Part shown: positions 37,561 through 47,172 of the stretch, in pieces
How the letters are laid out: each line of letters opens with the position of its first letter
How positions within the stretch are numbered: the stretch's first letter is position 1
NCBI RefSeq assembly: GCF_000739435.1
Contig: NZ_CP009159.1
Span: forward strand, 1,612,001 to 1,676,000
DNA length: 64,000 nucleotides
Source: Actinobacillus suis ATCC 33415
GTDB taxonomy: Bacteria > Pseudomonadota > Gammaproteobacteria > Enterobacterales > Pasteurellaceae
Reading direction: 5' to 3'
The notes under the pieces: model-generated
The model's input: the letters and a program-made list of their open reading frames with translations, nothing else
Database searches by the model: none
Told to the model about the DNA's origin: nothing
Position numbers and translations under genes: made by a program

Positions 37561-37661
37561 TGTCAAATTCTCATCGATTATTTCGGAATGCTAACGATAG
37601 CAAAAAAGCGGTCGTTTTTCCTTAAAATTTTGCAAAATCAAGCAAGTAAATGACCGCTTGC

Positions 37662-37690
37662 TTGACTAGAAACCGGTTAGTCTGTACCAT
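37662..37690 (+). promoter_or_regulatory. corA promoter
   Basis: TTGACT (37662-37667) and TACCAT (37685-37690), 17 bp apart. Predicts a leader of about 165 nt. Confidence 0.5.
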
Positions 37691-37721
37691 TTGCACACTA
37701 TTTTTATTTGAGGATTACAAT

Positions 37722-37818
37722 TTTGGACAGTCACAGTCGATACTTATCAGATTTCTAACCTACTTGTCCAAACCCTCAGGTTACCGACAAGTCGGTAACT
37801 CTCGCCTAGTATCTTTTT
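37722..37818 (+). promoter_or_regulatory. corA leader with mutually exclusive hairpins
   Basis: Stem A: TTTGGACA (37722-37729) with TGTCCAAA (37765-37772). Stem B: GTTACCGAC (37780-37788) with GTCGGTAAC (37791-37799), followed 12 nt later by TTTTTTG. Competing stem C: ACTTGTC (37762-37768) with GACAAGT (37786-37792), which would break both A and B. A short frame (TTG at 37723 after GAGG, 11 codons then TAA at 37756) lies inside stem A. This is the architecture of a riboswitch or a translation-dependent attenuator. Confidence 0.5.
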
Positions 37819-37860
37819 TGTTCCTTTTTGTTCATTACCTCCTAACCATTGGAGAATAAA

Positions 37861-38811
37861 ATGATCCGTGCATTTGCATTAGATAACGCACGCCTTGTCA
37901 GCGTTGACGAAACCGCTACCGATTTAAACGATGCAATTTGGATTGATTTAATCGATCCGAGCGATGACGAACGTAGCGTACTACAGCGTGGTTTAGACCA
38001 AACGCTTGCGGAAGAACACGAATTGGAAGACTTAGAGGCTTCTGCTCGCTTCTTCGAAGACGAAGACGGCTTACACCTTCACTCTTTTTTCTATTGTTTA
38101 GATGACGACGATTACGCAGATATTGCCACCGTAGCATTTACCATTCGCGACGGACGTTTATTTACTCTGCGTGAACGTGATTTACCGGCGTTCCGTTTAT
38201 ATCGAATGCGTTCTCGCCGTGAAAAATTAATTGATAGCAATGCGTACGAATTACTGCTCGACTTATTCGAAACAAAAATCGAGCAGCTTGCGGACGTGAT
38301 CGAAACAATTTATGCGGATTTAGAAACCTTAAGCCGTGTGATCTTGAACGGTAAGCAAGAAAGTGAAAATTTTGACGATGCGCTTTCCGATTTAACCGAA
38401 TTGGAAGATGCCAGCTCAAAAGTGCGCTTATGTCTGATGGATACGCAACGTGCGTTAAGTTTCTTATTGCGTAAAACCCGTTTACCAAACAATCAGCTTG
38501 AACAAGCTCGTGACATTATGCGAGATATTGAATCACTCCAACCGCATAATGAATCGTTGTTCCAAAAAGTGAACTTCTTGATGCAAGCGGCAATGGGTTA
38601 TATCAATATTGAGCAGAATAAAATTATGAAGTTTTTCTCGGTCGTATCGGTGATGTTCCTACCGGCAACTCTCGTTGCCTCGACTTACGGAATGAACTTT
38701 GAATTTATGCCGGAATTACATTTTAAATACGGCTATCCGATGGCAATCGGCTTAATGATTTGCGCCGCCGCCACCCCGTATATCTACTTTAAACGCAAAG
38801 GTTGGTTATAA
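37861..38811 (+). CDS. corA: Magnesium/cobalt transporter CorA
   Basis: Pentameric Mg2+ channel. The 316-residue length equals that of E. coli CorA. A long cytoplasmic alpha/beta domain is followed by two C-terminal membrane helices, with the selectivity motif GMN in [12 protein letters not shown]. The start at 37861 has TTGGAG eight bases upstream; an in-frame TTG at 37849 overlaps that ribosome-binding site and is rejected. Preceded by a structured leader. Confidence 0.96.
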   Translation: MIRAFALDNARLVSVDETATDLNDAIWIDLIDPSDDERSVLQRGLDQTLAEEHELEDLEASARFFEDEDGLHLHSFFYCLDDDDYADIATVAFTIRDGRLFTLRERDLPAFRLYRMRSRREKLIDSNAYELLLDLFETKIEQLADVIETIYADLETLSRVILNGKQESENFDDALSDLTELEDASSKVRLCLMDTQRALSFLLRKTRLPNNQLEQARDIMRDIESLQPHNESLFQKVNFLMQAAMGYINIEQNKIMKFFSVVSVMFLPATLVASTYGMNFEFMPELHFKYGYPMAIGLMICAAATPYIYFKRKGWL

Positions 38812-38818
38812 AAATACA

Positions 38819-38849
38819 AAAGCACAGAATATAAGTTCTGTGCTTTTTT
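38819..38849 (+). terminator. Terminator after corA
   Basis: AAAGCACAGAA and TTCTGTGCTTT form an 11-bp stem with a T-run. Confidence 0.85.
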
Positions 38850-38900
38850 ATTAGCTGTAAGCGGCCAAATCTATCCGGAAATTTGCAAAATTTTGCCAAG

Positions 38901-38932
38901 AAAAAACCGCTTGTAATTTGCATTACAAGCGG
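38901..38932 (-). terminator. Terminator of tRNA-Ser built from uptake-signal arms
   Basis: On the minus strand CCGCTTGTAAT and ATTACAAGCGG pair around GCAA and are followed by TTTTTT. One arm is an exact uptake signal (38906-38914). Confidence 0.75.
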
Positions 38933-38943
38933 CTCTAAATAGA

Positions 38944-39033
38944 TGGCGGAGGAAGTGAGATTCGAACTCACGGAGGGCGTAAACCCTCGCCGGTTTTCAA
39001 GACCGGTGCCTTCAACCACTCGACCATTCCTCC
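38944..39033 (-). tRNA. tRNA-Ser(TGA), copy 1
   Basis: 90 nt with CCA. Acceptor GGAGGAA, anticodon loop CTTGAAA (anticodon TGA), and a long variable arm. Identical to copy 2. Confidence 0.95.
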
Positions 39034-39072
39034 GGATTGAAAACATATTCTAAATTGTATTCTCTTTGAGAG

Positions 39073-39103
39073 AAAAAACTTGCTGATTTATTAAATCAAC
39101 AAG
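39073..39103 (-). terminator. Terminator between the two tRNA-Ser genes
   Basis: On the minus strand CTTGTTGATTT and AAATCAGCAAG form an 11-bp stem with one mismatch, followed by TTTTTT. It separates two identical tRNA genes, so each may have its own promoter. Confidence 0.7.
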
Positions 39104-39115
39104 CTATAAATTTGA

Positions 39116-39205
39116 TGGCGGAGGAAGTGAGATTCGAACTCACGGAGGGCGTAAACCCTCGCCGGTTTTCAAGACCGGTGCCTTCAACCACTCGACCATT
39201 CCTCC
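39116..39205 (-). tRNA. tRNA-Ser(TGA), copy 2
   Basis: 90 nt with CCA, identical to copy 1 in all arms. Confidence 0.95.
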
Positions 39206-39310
39206 GTTGAAAACGAGCGGAATAATATAAGTTTTATCAAAATCGGTCAAGCGAAAAATCGTTAAAAATCATCAAGTGATTTATTTTTCAGCATAACCGA
39301 CTATTTATGC

Positions 39311-40417
39311 TTATTTCCTAATCAGCCATACGCCACTTTCTACGTGATGAGTATAAGGGAACTGATCAAAAAGTGCCGCACGCTCAATACGATGCGTTTG
39401 GGTTAATTGCACTAAATTATCTGCTAGCGTATGTGGATTGCACGAAATATATAAAATTCGCTCGTAAGCTTGCACCATATTTAAGGTATCTTGATCCAAA
39501 CCTGCTCGTGGCGGGTCAACAAAAATCGTATTGCAATCATACGCTTTTAAATCAATTCCTTTTAAACGATTAAATTCACGCACGCCGTTCATCGCTAGAG
39601 TGAACTCTTCCGCCGACATTCGAATAATCTGCAAATTATCGATCCTGTTCTGTTCGATATTATATTGTGCAGAATGAACTGAAGATTTTGAAATCTCTGT
39701 AGCTAACACTTGGCGGAAGTTCTCGGCTAATGCAATTGAGAAATTCCCGTTACCGCAATAAAGCTCTAATAAATCACCGGTACTATTTTTGGTACAGCTT
39801 CTCGCCCATTCCAACATTTTAATATTCATTTTAGCATTCGGCTGGGTAAAGCTATTTTCTACTTGGCGATAAATTAAATTACGCCCGTCCACCGGTAATA
39901 CTTCTTCAACATAATCACGATCTAAAGCGATCTTCTGTTTAGTTGCTCGCCCGATAATTTGCACGTTAAAACCGTGATTTTCTAAGCGTTTTTTTAATGC
40001 AGCTGCTTCCGCTTGCCATTCTTCGTTTAGCTTTTTGTGATAAAGCATTGATACCGCAATTTCACCGCTTAACGTGCTGAGATAATCCACTTGGAATAAT
40101 TTACGAGTGAGTAATTCATTGCCCTTAATTTCGGTTAATAGCGTACTCATCATATTATTGATTAAGTGATTAGCAATCGGGAATTGATCAACTCGATAAC
40201 GTTGCTTAGTTTCCTGATCGAACATAATGTGATACAGCTCATTTTCTCCGGCTTCGTTAGTATCATGCCATACTCGGAATTCGGCACGCATACGGAAATG
40301 GCTGGTTTCAGACTCAAACACTTCAAGTGCAGGCGGATTAAAAGGCGCAAGTAAAGCGGTCAAATTTTCTGCTTTTTTTGCAAGAAGATCAGAATATTGC
40401 TCAATAGGAAGGTTCAT
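39311..40417 (-). CDS. trmA: tRNA (uracil-5-)-methyltransferase
   Basis: Makes ribothymidine at U54 of tRNAs using SAM. The 368-residue protein has the SAM site [15 protein letters not shown] near residue 214, VDPPRAGLD near residue 300, and the catalytic cysteine in [11 protein letters not shown] near residue 325. The N-terminus lacks a TRAM domain, as expected for TrmA. CTTCC on the plus strand marks GGAAGG before its start. Confidence 0.95.
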   Translation of the reverse strand: MNLPIEQYSDLLAKKAENLTALLAPFNPPALEVFESETSHFRMRAEFRVWHDTNEAGENELYHIMFDQETKQRYRVDQFPIANHLINNMMSTLLTEIKGNELLTRKLFQVDYLSTLSGEIAVSMLYHKKLNEEWQAEAAALKKRLENHGFNVQIIGRATKQKIALDRDYVEEVLPVDGRNLIYRQVENSFTQPNAKMNIKMLEWARSCTKNSTGDLLELYCGNGNFSIALAENFRQVLATEISKSSVHSAQYNIEQNRIDNLQIIRMSAEEFTLAMNGVREFNRLKGIDLKAYDCNTIFVDPPRAGLDQDTLNMVQAYERILYISCNPHTLADNLVQLTQTHRIERAALFDQFPYTHHVESGVWLIRK

Positions 40418-40491
40418 AATTTATCACTATTCATTGTCCCCAACCGTATAAGAGACTGGCTGAGAAAAGTAAAATTAATATAAAAAAAGAA

Positions 40492-40541
40492 ACCACAAAA
40501 TACCCTGACTAACACTTTCGTGTTTTCAGCGTATTCCGTGG
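40492..40541. repeat. Dispersed intergenic motif, copy 2 (full form)
   Basis: On the minus strand it begins CCACGGAATACGCTGAAAAC, continues ACGAAAGTGTTAGTCAGGG and ends GTATTTTGTGG. The outer ends are inverted (CCACGGAATAC/GTATTTTGTGG) and an inner ACACGAAAGTGT hairpin is visible. Copies 1 and 3 share the left part. Confidence 0.45.
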
Positions 40542-40575
40542 CACACTTAAAATTGCAAATACTTAGAAATGCCTA

Positions 40576-40908
40576 TTATTCAGCAGCGCTGAAATCATCA
40601 CCGGCATCGTTACCCGCATTACCTGAAAGCGTATAGATACGTTTTGTTTTGCTGGTTAAAGTGCGGTACTTTAACCATGATTTTTCAATAATGCTTTCAG
40701 CAATTTCATCACCTTTCATTACAGCAACAAAGCGCTCTTCTTCTGCCGTCACTGGGCTACGTTCGCCAGTTTCTAATGCTAAACACGCTTGACCGAATTG
40801 CTCTAAAGTCTGAGATTCACGAATGGTGTAATCGCCGTGACGAGCAAAACCGCGTGGATAATTTTTATCATCAAAGTAACGACGTGTTACGCTAAAACTC
40901 TCTGCCAT
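40576..40908 (-). CDS. maoP: MaoP (YifE, DUF413) family protein
   Basis: A 110-residue protein of the DUF413 family; E. coli MaoP helps organise the Ori macrodomain together with a maoS site. The N-terminus SFSVTRRYFDDKNYPRGFAR and the following HGDYTIRESQTLEQFG are characteristic. The tail after residue 90 (GNAGNDAGDDFSAAE) is acidic and variable. AGAGGCATATT precedes the start. I saw no maoS-like site, and its function here is inferred. Confidence 0.88.
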   Translation of the reverse strand: MAESFSVTRRYFDDKNYPRGFARHGDYTIRESQTLEQFGQACLALETGERSPVTAEEERFVAVMKGDEIAESIIEKSWLKYRTLTSKTKRIYTLSGNAGNDAGDDFSAAE

Positions 40909-41044
40909 AATATGCCTCTTATAATTTACTGCTGAATTTGAAAAGAAAAAAATCGACCTACCATTAAATCAACAATTCAAAATAAGTCAAGAAAAAACGC
41001 ATAAAGCGAGCGATTTTCTTACCGGAAATCGCTCTCAATCGCCT

Positions 41045-41082
41045 AGAAAAAAACCACTTGCAAGACAATCTTACAAGCGGTC
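41045..41082 (-). terminator. Terminator of the ddc gene
   Basis: On the minus strand ACCGCTTGTAAG and CTTGCAAGTGGT pair with two mismatches and are followed by T8. The first arm is an exact uptake signal (41074-41082). A second hairpin (GAGCGATTT/AAATCGCTC) lies at about 41010-41035. Confidence 0.65.
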
Positions 41083-41105
41083 TTTTTTCACAAAAGTTTT
41101 ACCAA

Positions 41106-42662
41106 TTAATCAATCGGTGGCACGTAAGTACCGTTTACAATCGAATCTTTAATACGCTCCGCTTCCGCTAATACTTGTGCTAATAACGCTTTCACGTTTT
41201 CCAAGGTTGCAATCGGGCTTAACGTAGTCATCTTAAGCGATTGTTTGTCGCTCACTTTGGTTACACCGATATTTGCTTCGCCACGTGCGAAAAGCTCGTC
41301 CGCTACGTTTTGGTTTAAGATATCGATAAATTCTGCCGGATAGCCTTGCGGTACCACACGGAATAACACCGAAGCGAATTGGCTTGGCACTAACATTTCT
41401 AAGCCGTCAGTCGCGTTAATATAGCCTTCCACTTCTTTAGTTAATTTCACACCGTGGTCAATCACTGAAGCATATAAATCTTCACCCAACGCTTCTACCG
41501 TGAACCATAATTTTAATGCGTCAAAACGACGAGTGGTTTGTAATGATTTCGCCACTAAGTTCGGTACACCGTGTGCTTCATCATATTCTGAATTGAGGTA
41601 ATCCGCTTTATAATCGATAAAACGATAGTTCGCTTGATCTTTTAATAAGAACGCACCACACGAAATACTTTGGAAGAAGTGTTTGTGGAAATCTAACGTG
41701 ATTGAGTCGGTTTCTTCAATACCATCTAAGAAATGACGGAAATCTTTAGAAAGCAATAACGCACCGCCCCAAGCCGCATCTACGTGTAACCATGCACCGA
41801 ATTTATTAGTGATTGCACGAATTTCTTTTAACGGATCGATTGCACCGGCGTCTGTCGTACCGGCTGTTGCCACCACACAAGCGATAATCTTGCCTTGTGC
41901 GGTTAAATCCGCCAATGTTTTTTCTAATGCTACAACGTCCATTTGAGCGTTTTCATTGCACGGCACTGTTACCACAGATTGGAAGCCCATACCCATCATT
42001 GCCATGTTTTTTTGCACTGAGAAGTGAGCATTTTCCGAGCAAACTACTTTCACATTTTTCATTGCGTCCGCAGGAATGCCGTCACATTGTACCGACCATT
42101 CCGAGCCGTCTTCGTTTTTCCAGTTTTTCGCAATCGCCCAATCACGAGCAAGTAATACGCCCATGAGATTTGATTGTGTACCGCCTGAAGTAAACACGCC
42201 TGAAGTACCGGCACCATAGCCAACTTTTTGACGTAACCAATCAATTAAGTGTTCTTCCATAATCGAACCTGCAGGGCTTTGATCCCAAGAGTCCATTGAT
42301 TGGTTAGTTGCATTAATTAACACTTCCGCAATTTGACTAGTTACCATTGTCGGGCAATGTAAATGCGCAAGCGAATGTGGGTGATGTACTTTAAGACTTG
42401 GTTTTAAGAAAATTTCCACTAAGTGATCAAGTGATTTTTGTACGCCTACGCCTTCTTTTGACGGATTAAAACCGTCAATCAAAGCACGCATTTGCTTGAT
42501 TGAACCACCGGTGTACATTTTGTCGTTTTTTAACCAAGCACTTACTGCTTGCACCGCATTATTCATCGCATTTTCATAATCAGCGATCGATTGCGGATCA
42601 TTACAGAAAAGTGATTGTCTGTGTTTTGAAATATCTGCCATTTTTTCTCTCGCACCTAGCAC
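41106..42662 (-). CDS. ddc: L-2,4-diaminobutyrate decarboxylase
   Basis: PLP-dependent group II decarboxylase that converts diaminobutyrate to 1,3-diaminopropane. The 518-residue protein has the substrate-binding [11 protein letters not shown] near residue 294 and the PLP lysine in [17 protein letters not shown] near residue 330. It is paired with the aminotransferase that makes diaminobutyrate, as described for Haemophilus and Acinetobacter. GAGAGAAAA precedes the start. It is separated from the aminotransferase gene by a 107-bp spacer packed with four hairpins, one of them a full intrinsic terminator. Confidence 0.92.
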   Translation of the reverse strand: MLGAREKMADISKHRQSLFCNDPQSIADYENAMNNAVQAVSAWLKNDKMYTGGSIKQMRALIDGFNPSKEGVGVQKSLDHLVEIFLKPSLKVHHPHSLAHLHCPTMVTSQIAEVLINATNQSMDSWDQSPAGSIMEEHLIDWLRQKVGYGAGTSGVFTSGGTQSNLMGVLLARDWAIAKNWKNEDGSEWSVQCDGIPADAMKNVKVVCSENAHFSVQKNMAMMGMGFQSVVTVPCNENAQMDVVALEKTLADLTAQGKIIACVVATAGTTDAGAIDPLKEIRAITNKFGAWLHVDAAWGGALLLSKDFRHFLDGIEETDSITLDFHKHFFQSISCGAFLLKDQANYRFIDYKADYLNSEYDEAHGVPNLVAKSLQTTRRFDALKLWFTVEALGEDLYASVIDHGVKLTKEVEGYINATDGLEMLVPSQFASVLFRVVPQGYPAEFIDILNQNVADELFARGEANIGVTKVSDKQSLKMTTLSPIATLENVKALLAQVLAEAERIKDSIVNGTYVPPID

Positions 42663-42765
42663 GAACCGTGCTAGGTTAATTAAGCTCAGCCCCGTTGGGG
42701 TTAGAATATAAAAAGAGCCACAGCGTGGCTCAGATAAAGCAACCCTACACGGCTCGTGTAGGGTT
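42655..42765 (-). other. Four-hairpin spacer between dat and ddc
   Basis: In transcript order: H1 AACCCTACAC/GTGTAGGGTT (42765-42741, 10 bp); H2 GAGCCAC-GCT-GTGGCTC then TTTTTAT (42731-42709), an intrinsic terminator; H3 AACCCC/GGGGCT (42702-42688); H4 CCTAGCACG-GTT-CGTGCTAGG (42675-42655), running into the first codons' ribosome-binding region of ddc. No clear promoter is visible between H2 and ddc. Confidence 0.7.
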
Positions 42766-42769
42766 AGAA

Positions 42770-44134
42770 TTAGCCACGTACTGCTTTGATTGCATCCGCC
42801 ACAGATTGTTTGAAACGTTTGATAAACTCTTCACATTCCGCTTGGTTGATGTTTACTGCACAAAGCACACGTACTACGTTACCGCCACGACCACCACGCT
42901 CTAACAATAATTTATTGTTGAAACACGCTTTTTGAATTGCGACCGCTAATTCGCCGTCTTGTGGATAAGCACCGGTTGCATCTTGTGGCTTACGCTCATC
43001 AACGATATCAATACCCATCATTAAGCCGCGACCACGTACATTACCGATACATGGGAATTCTTTGCTTAATTCATGCAATGCGTTGGTTAAGTATTCGCCA
43101 CGTTCTTGTGCATTTTGCGCTAAATTTTCTTCACGCATGATTTTTAATGAAGCATAACCGGTTGCCATTGCTAATTGGTTACCACGGAAAGTACCGGTGT
43201 GACCTGCTGGTTGCCATGCATCGAATTCTTTACGAATTGCTAATACCGCTAATGGTAATGAACCACCAACCGCTTTTGACATTACCACGATATCCGGCTC
43301 AATGCCTGCGTGTTCGAAAGCGAACATTTTACCACTGCGGCAGAAACCAGCTTGAACTTCGTCCACGATCATTAAGATACCGTGTTTTTTGGTGACTTCA
43401 CGCACTTTTTGTAAGAAGCTGATTGGCGCCGGTACAACACCGCCTTCACCTTGAATCGCTTCTAAAATTACCGCTGCCGGTTTTACTACACCACTTTCAA
43501 CATCTTCGATGAAGTTTTCGAAATAGCGTTCAACCGCTTTTGCACCTGCTTCGCCACCGATACCGAACGGGCAACGATATTCATGCGGATACGGCATAAA
43601 TTGCACACCAGCCATTAAGTTTTGTACCGCATTTTTCGCACCTAGGTTACCGGTTAATGATAACGCACCGTGTGTCATACCGTGGAAACCACCAGAGAAT
43701 GCGATCACATTGCCGCGACCAGTATAAGTTTTTGCTAATTTGATTGCTGCTTCGTTAGCATCCGCACCTGATGGGCCAGTAAATTGAAGGATGTATTGAT
43801 CTTTCGGGAAGAATGAAAGTAATTCTTCTGTGAATGCATCTTTTAACGGAGTGGTTAAGTCAAGTGTATGTAACGGTAAACCGCTTTCTAATACATCTTT
43901 GATTGATTGCATTAATACCGGGTGGTTATGACCTAATGCAAGTGTTCCTGCGCCCGCTAAGAAGTCAAGGTATTCGTTACCCTCAACGTCTGTTACCCAG
44001 CAACCTTGTGCTTTTGCATACGCAAAAGGTAATTTACGAGGATAACTACGAACATTTGATTCCATTTGATCTTGGCGATCTAAGAAATGTTTGTTTGATG
44101 CGAGAACTGCTTTTACAGGAGTGGTAATTGTCAT
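42770..44134 (-). CDS. dat: Diaminobutyrate-2-oxoglutarate aminotransferase
   Basis: Class III PLP aminotransferase making L-2,4-diaminobutyrate from aspartate semialdehyde with glutamate as donor. From the ATG at 44134 it has 454 residues ([20 protein letters not shown]). Conserved parts are [36 protein letters not shown] and the PLP lysine in [14 protein letters not shown] near residue 281. The frame stays open for 33 codons upstream, but that part reads through leader hairpins and lacks a ribosome-binding site; AGGAAAC lies 10-16 bp before the chosen ATG. First gene of the dat-ddc operon. Confidence 0.93.
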   Translation of the reverse strand: MTITTPVKAVLASNKHFLDRQDQMESNVRSYPRKLPFAYAKAQGCWVTDVEGNEYLDFLAGAGTLALGHNHPVLMQSIKDVLESGLPLHTLDLTTPLKDAFTEELLSFFPKDQYILQFTGPSGADANEAAIKLAKTYTGRGNVIAFSGGFHGMTHGALSLTGNLGAKNAVQNLMAGVQFMPYPHEYRCPFGIGGEAGAKAVERYFENFIEDVESGVVKPAAVILEAIQGEGGVVPAPISFLQKVREVTKKHGILMIVDEVQAGFCRSGKMFAFEHAGIEPDIVVMSKAVGGSLPLAVLAIRKEFDAWQPAGHTGTFRGNQLAMATGYASLKIMREENLAQNAQERGEYLTNALHELSKEFPCIGNVRGRGLMMGIDIVDERKPQDATGAYPQDGELAVAIQKACFNNKLLLERGGRGGNVVRVLCAVNINQAECEEFIKRFKQSVADAIKAVRG

Positions 44135-44365
44135 TTGAAATGAGTTTCCTATTGATAGGTGAAAAAAATAAGTCGGGTGCCTTGCGGGAAGCCTAAGCTT
44201 TCTGTTTCTGAAAAAACAGATGCCATGGGGCATTTGACTCGCTACTTATTAAAAAAAGCGTTTCAGCTTTTTTGTTTTTACCCTGCCCCTAGATTTAACA
44301 AAAGAAAGGCGGTGCAGGTTGGAAACAGGCTTAAATGCGGGTTACATTTAAGGACGCATAATAGT
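44135..44365 (-). promoter_or_regulatory. Long structured leader of dat-ddc
   Basis: On the minus strand about 230 nt precede dat. Elements in order: stem CTTAAATG/CATTTAAG (8 bp, 44351-44329), possible CCTGC/GCAGG pairing around a 25-nt loop, a terminator-like AAAAAAGC-TGAAAC-GCTTTTTTT (44273-44251), ATGCC/GGCAT, and TCTGTTT/AAACAGA (7 bp). No open leader peptide is evident. A PurR-like dyad (ATGCAAACGGTTGCCA, 12 of 16) lies upstream at 44437-44452. Confidence 0.4.
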
Positions 44366-44460
44366 ACATTTTTTTGGCAAAAAATAAAGTAATTTTTATT
44401 AACTAACCTTATATTAGCTTACTCAAATGTCTAAAATGCAAACGGTTGCCAAATTGGCGT

Positions 44461-44485
44461 AAAAAAACCCAGCTGAAAAGCTGGG
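44461..44485 (-). terminator. Terminator of rpmB-rpmG
   Basis: On the minus strand CCCAGCT-TTTC-AGCTGGG is followed by TTTTTTT. Confidence 0.9.
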
Positions 44486-44506
44486 CTCTTGAAACATTGA
44501 ATCAAA

Positions 44507-44677
44507 TTATTTGATTTTAGCTTCTTTATAAACAACGTGTTTACGCACAACTGGATCAAATTTTTTGATTTCCATTTTTTCTGGCATATTACGTTTGTTT
44601 TTAGTTGTTGTGTAGAAGTGACCAGTTTCAGCAGTTGAAACTAATTTGATTTTCTCACGATTACCTTTAGCTGCCAT
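44507..44677 (-). CDS. rpmG: 50S ribosomal protein L33
   Basis: A 56-residue protein starting [20 protein letters not shown], then [20 protein letters not shown]. This is the proteobacterial L33 without zinc-ribbon cysteines. AGGAGCTAACC precedes the start. It begins 11 bp after rpmB and ends just before a strong terminator. Confidence 0.98.
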   Translation of the reverse strand: MAAKGNREKIKLVSTAETGHFYTTTKNKRNMPEKMEIKKFDPVVRKHVVYKEAKIK

Positions 44678-44688
44678 TGGTTAGCTCC

Positions 44689-44925
44689 TTAGATTTTTTC
44701 GCCACGAGCACGGATTTCAGCTAATACTGCATCGATGCCTTTTTTGTCGATAATACGCATACCTTTCGCTGTTAAGCGTAAAGTTACGAAACGGTTTTCA
44801 CTCTCAACCCAGAAACGGTGAGTGTGTAAGTTAGGTAAAAAACGACGACGAGTCGCGTTTAATGCGTGTGAGCGGTTGTTACCAACTGCTGGACGCTTGC
44901 CGGTTACTTGGCAAACTCTTGACAT
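44689..44925 (-). CDS. rpmB: 50S ribosomal protein L28
   Basis: A 78-residue protein beginning [20 protein letters not shown] and including [18 protein letters not shown], the L28 signature. TTGGAGAATT precedes the start. It is preceded by a 110-nt leader that folds into a three-way-junction-like shape, with a near-consensus promoter upstream. Confidence 0.98.
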
Positions 44926-44959
44926 TTTAATTCTCCAATTACTTAAGTAATGTTTAAAT

Positions 44960-45020
44960 GGTTCGGGCGATTAGGACTTATATCAGTTTATCTAATTGCC
45001 TCGTCAGGCTCAGCCCGACC
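44960..45020 (-). promoter_or_regulatory. rpmB leader, three-way-junction-like fold
   Basis: On the minus strand an outer stem GGTCGGGC (45020-45013) pairs with GCCCGAACC (44968-44960). It encloses hairpin 1, GCCT-GACG-AGGC (45009-44998), and hairpin 2, ATTAG...CTAAT (44996-44970). The layout suggests an autoregulatory site mimicking an rRNA target of L28 or L33. Confidence 0.5.
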
Positions 45021-45043
45021 AAAGTCATATTTAAAGACCACGG

Positions 45044-45072
45044 ATTATACTCGCTTTGATAGCGTTATTCAA
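45044..45072 (-). promoter_or_regulatory. rpmB-rpmG promoter
   Basis: On the minus strand TTGAAT (45072-45067) and TATAAT (45049-45044), 17 bp apart. It overlaps the 3' flank of radC. Confidence 0.75.
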
Positions 45073-45080
45073 GTCTCAAT

Positions 45081-45755
45081 TTATGAATTATTTCGGCGAA
45101 ACTTCTCTTCTTCGAAGGAAAAATAATCACCTTTTCCGACGACAATATGATCAACAAAGCGAATTTCAACCAAATCACACGCCATTTCAATCTTCTTAGT
45201 GAGCATCCTATCCGATTCCGAAGGCGTACAAAGACCTGACGGATGATTATGAGCGACAATAATTGCCGCCGCATTGCATTTTAATGCTTCTTTGATTATT
45301 TCTCTAGGGTAAACCGTTGCTTGATTAATCGTGCCGTAAAACATTTTTTCTTTTTTAATTAAGCGATTCTGATTATCGAGAAACATCACCATAAACACCT
45401 CTCGTTCTTCCGATTCCAGTTCCGTCTGAAAACACATCACGGCTAAATAAGGTTCCGTAATGTTTTCTCGCACCTGCATTTGTTGCGCTAAATAACGCTT
45501 AGTCATTTCTTTTGAAGCTTGTAATTGAATAAATTGCGTTTGCCCTAATCCTTTCATCTGACAAAATGCTTTTACATCCGCACTAAGTAACCCTCTTAAC
45601 GAACCAAATTGTTTGAGTACCGTTTCAGATAATTGCATCACCGGCAACCCCTTAATGCCGGTACGCAAAAAAATCGCCAATAATTCTTGATCAGTTAAGG
45701 ACTCCGCTCCATAAGCTAATAATTTTTCTCGTGGCATTAATTCTGCATTACACAT
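45081..45755 (-). CDS. radC: RadC (YicR) family JAB/MPN domain protein
   Basis: A 224-residue protein with an N-terminal helix-hairpin-helix region (residues 8-80) and a C-terminal JAMM metalloprotein motif: VAHNHPSGLCTPSESD near residue 171. Despite the old name, a role in DNA repair is not established. It sits divergently from coaBC as in E. coli. The product is slightly short compared with the E. coli protein but complete. Confidence 0.93.
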   Translation of the reverse strand: MCNAELMPREKLLAYGAESLTDQELLAIFLRTGIKGLPVMQLSETVLKQFGSLRGLLSADVKAFCQMKGLGQTQFIQLQASKEMTKRYLAQQMQVRENITEPYLAVMCFQTELESEEREVFMVMFLDNQNRLIKKEKMFYGTINQATVYPREIIKEALKCNAAAIIVAHNHPSGLCTPSESDRMLTKKIEMACDLVEIRFVDHIVVGKGDYFSFEEEKFRRNNS

Positions 45756-45862
45756 TATTTTTTACTCAGTTAGACCAAATAGGAAAAAATCATAAAGAAG
45801 CTAATTATTTGAATCAAAAGGAAAGTTTTATTTTTTCGACGCAGATCGCAAAAATCACTTTA

Positions 45863-45891
45863 TTGTGAGTGAGTACTTATTAAGGTAGAAT
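45863..45891 (+). promoter_or_regulatory. coaBC promoter
   Basis: TTGTGA (45863-45868) and TAGAAT (45886-45891), 17 bp apart, 68 bp upstream of the start. The remaining 100 bp towards radC show no other clear signal. Confidence 0.55.
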
Positions 45892-45958
45892 TAATTAATA
45901 TCTTTTTCTTTGCTTATGCTCAGAAAATGCATAAATATTTTTTTAAATAGGAATTGCT

Positions 45959-47164
45959 ATGCTCAGTAACAAGCGCATTTTAGTCGGCATTACCGGTGGC
46001 ATTGCCGCTTATAAAACGATTGAATTAATTCGTCATTTCAAAAAAGCCAATGCAGACGTTCGTGTCGTATTAACACCGGCGGCAGAAGCTTTTGTGACCC
46101 CGCTTACCCTACAAGCGATTTCGGCAAATGCGGTCTCCAATTCCTTATTAGATCCGCAAGCGGAACTCGCAATGGGTCATATTGAATTGGCAAAATGGGC
46201 GGATTTAGTCGTTATTGCACCGGCGTCTGCCGATTTTATCGCTCGTTTACGTGCCGGTATGGCAAATGATTTGCTCTCTACCCTCTGTTTAGCAACTGCC
46301 AGCCCAATTTTACTCGCACCGGCAATGAACCAACAAATGTTCAAACAAGCGGTTACGCAAGAAAATTTAGCCGTATTGGCAAATCGCGGCATACAAATGA
46401 TCGGTCCGAATAGCGGCTTCCAAGCTTGTGGTGATGTCGGTGCCGGCAGAATGTCCGAGCCAAGTGAGATCTTCCAAACAGTATGCGATCACTTTAACCG
46501 CTCACAAGATCTGAAAGATATTAGCGTGACAATTACCGCCGGCCCAACCCGTGAAGCGATCGATCCGGTGCGTTATATCAGCAATCACAGTTCCGGCAAA
46601 ATGGGCTTTGCGATTGCTGAAGCATTTGCCAAACGTGGTGCACAAGTGAATCTGATTGCCGGTCCGGTCAATCTTGCCACACCGGCAAATGTCGTTCGAA
46701 TCGATGTGGAATCGGCGGTAGAAATGGAACAACAAGCGGTCAAATTTGCACAAAAATCTGCAATTTTTATCGGTTGTGCTGCCGTTGCCGATTATCGAAT
46801 GGCTGAAGTCGCGCCACAAAAAATCAAGAAAACCACTGGTAATGACGAACTGATTCTTAAATTAGTTAAAAACCCGGATATTATCGCCAATGTGGCAAAT
46901 TTAACTGAAAATCGCCCGTTTACCGTGGGTTTTGCAGCGGAAACGCAAGATGTAGCGAACTACGCTAAAGATAAACTCAAACGTAAGAATTTAGATTTAA
47001 TTTGCGCCAATGATGTGTCCGGCGGACAAGTGTTCGGGCAAGATCAAAATGCCCTACAACTCTTTTGGCAAAACGGTGAAAAAATGCTACCGCTTGCAGA
47101 TAAAGGCAAACTGGCGGAAGCCTTAGTTCACGAGATTATTGAGCAATTTAAACACGACAAATAG
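45959..47164 (+). CDS. coaBC: Bifunctional phosphopantothenoylcysteine decarboxylase/synthetase
   Basis: Carries out two steps of coenzyme A synthesis. The 401-residue fusion has an N-terminal flavoprotein CoaC half ([15 protein letters not shown], residues about 10-24, with the PAMNQQMF motif near residue 123 and AxGDxGxGRMSEP near 160) and a C-terminal CoaB half from about residue 190 ([20 protein letters not shown]). Two exact uptake signals (46345 and 46732) fall in the coding sequence. First of coaBC-dut-slmA-yheU-crp. Confidence 0.97.
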   Translation: MLSNKRILVGITGGIAAYKTIELIRHFKKANADVRVVLTPAAEAFVTPLTLQAISANAVSNSLLDPQAELAMGHIELAKWADLVVIAPASADFIARLRAGMANDLLSTLCLATASPILLAPAMNQQMFKQAVTQENLAVLANRGIQMIGPNSGFQACGDVGAGRMSEPSEIFQTVCDHFNRSQDLKDISVTITAGPTREAIDPVRYISNHSSGKMGFAIAEAFAKRGAQVNLIAGPVNLATPANVVRIDVESAVEMEQQAVKFAQKSAIFIGCAAVADYRMAEVAPQKIKKTTGNDELILKLVKNPDIIANVANLTENRPFTVGFAAETQDVANYAKDKLKRKNLDLICANDVSGGQVFGQDQNALQLFWQNGEKMLPLADKGKLAEALVHEIIEQFKHDK

Positions 47165-47172
47165 GAACATAA

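Noticed and set aside
37650..37859. 70-codon frame over the corA leader
   Set aside because: It runs across the promoter -10, the conserved stems and the T-runs; a structured untranslated leader explains the sequence better.
44135..44233. N-terminal extension of the aminotransferase by 33 codons
   Set aside because: The extension reads through leader hairpins, has no ribosome-binding site and does not look like protein from this family.
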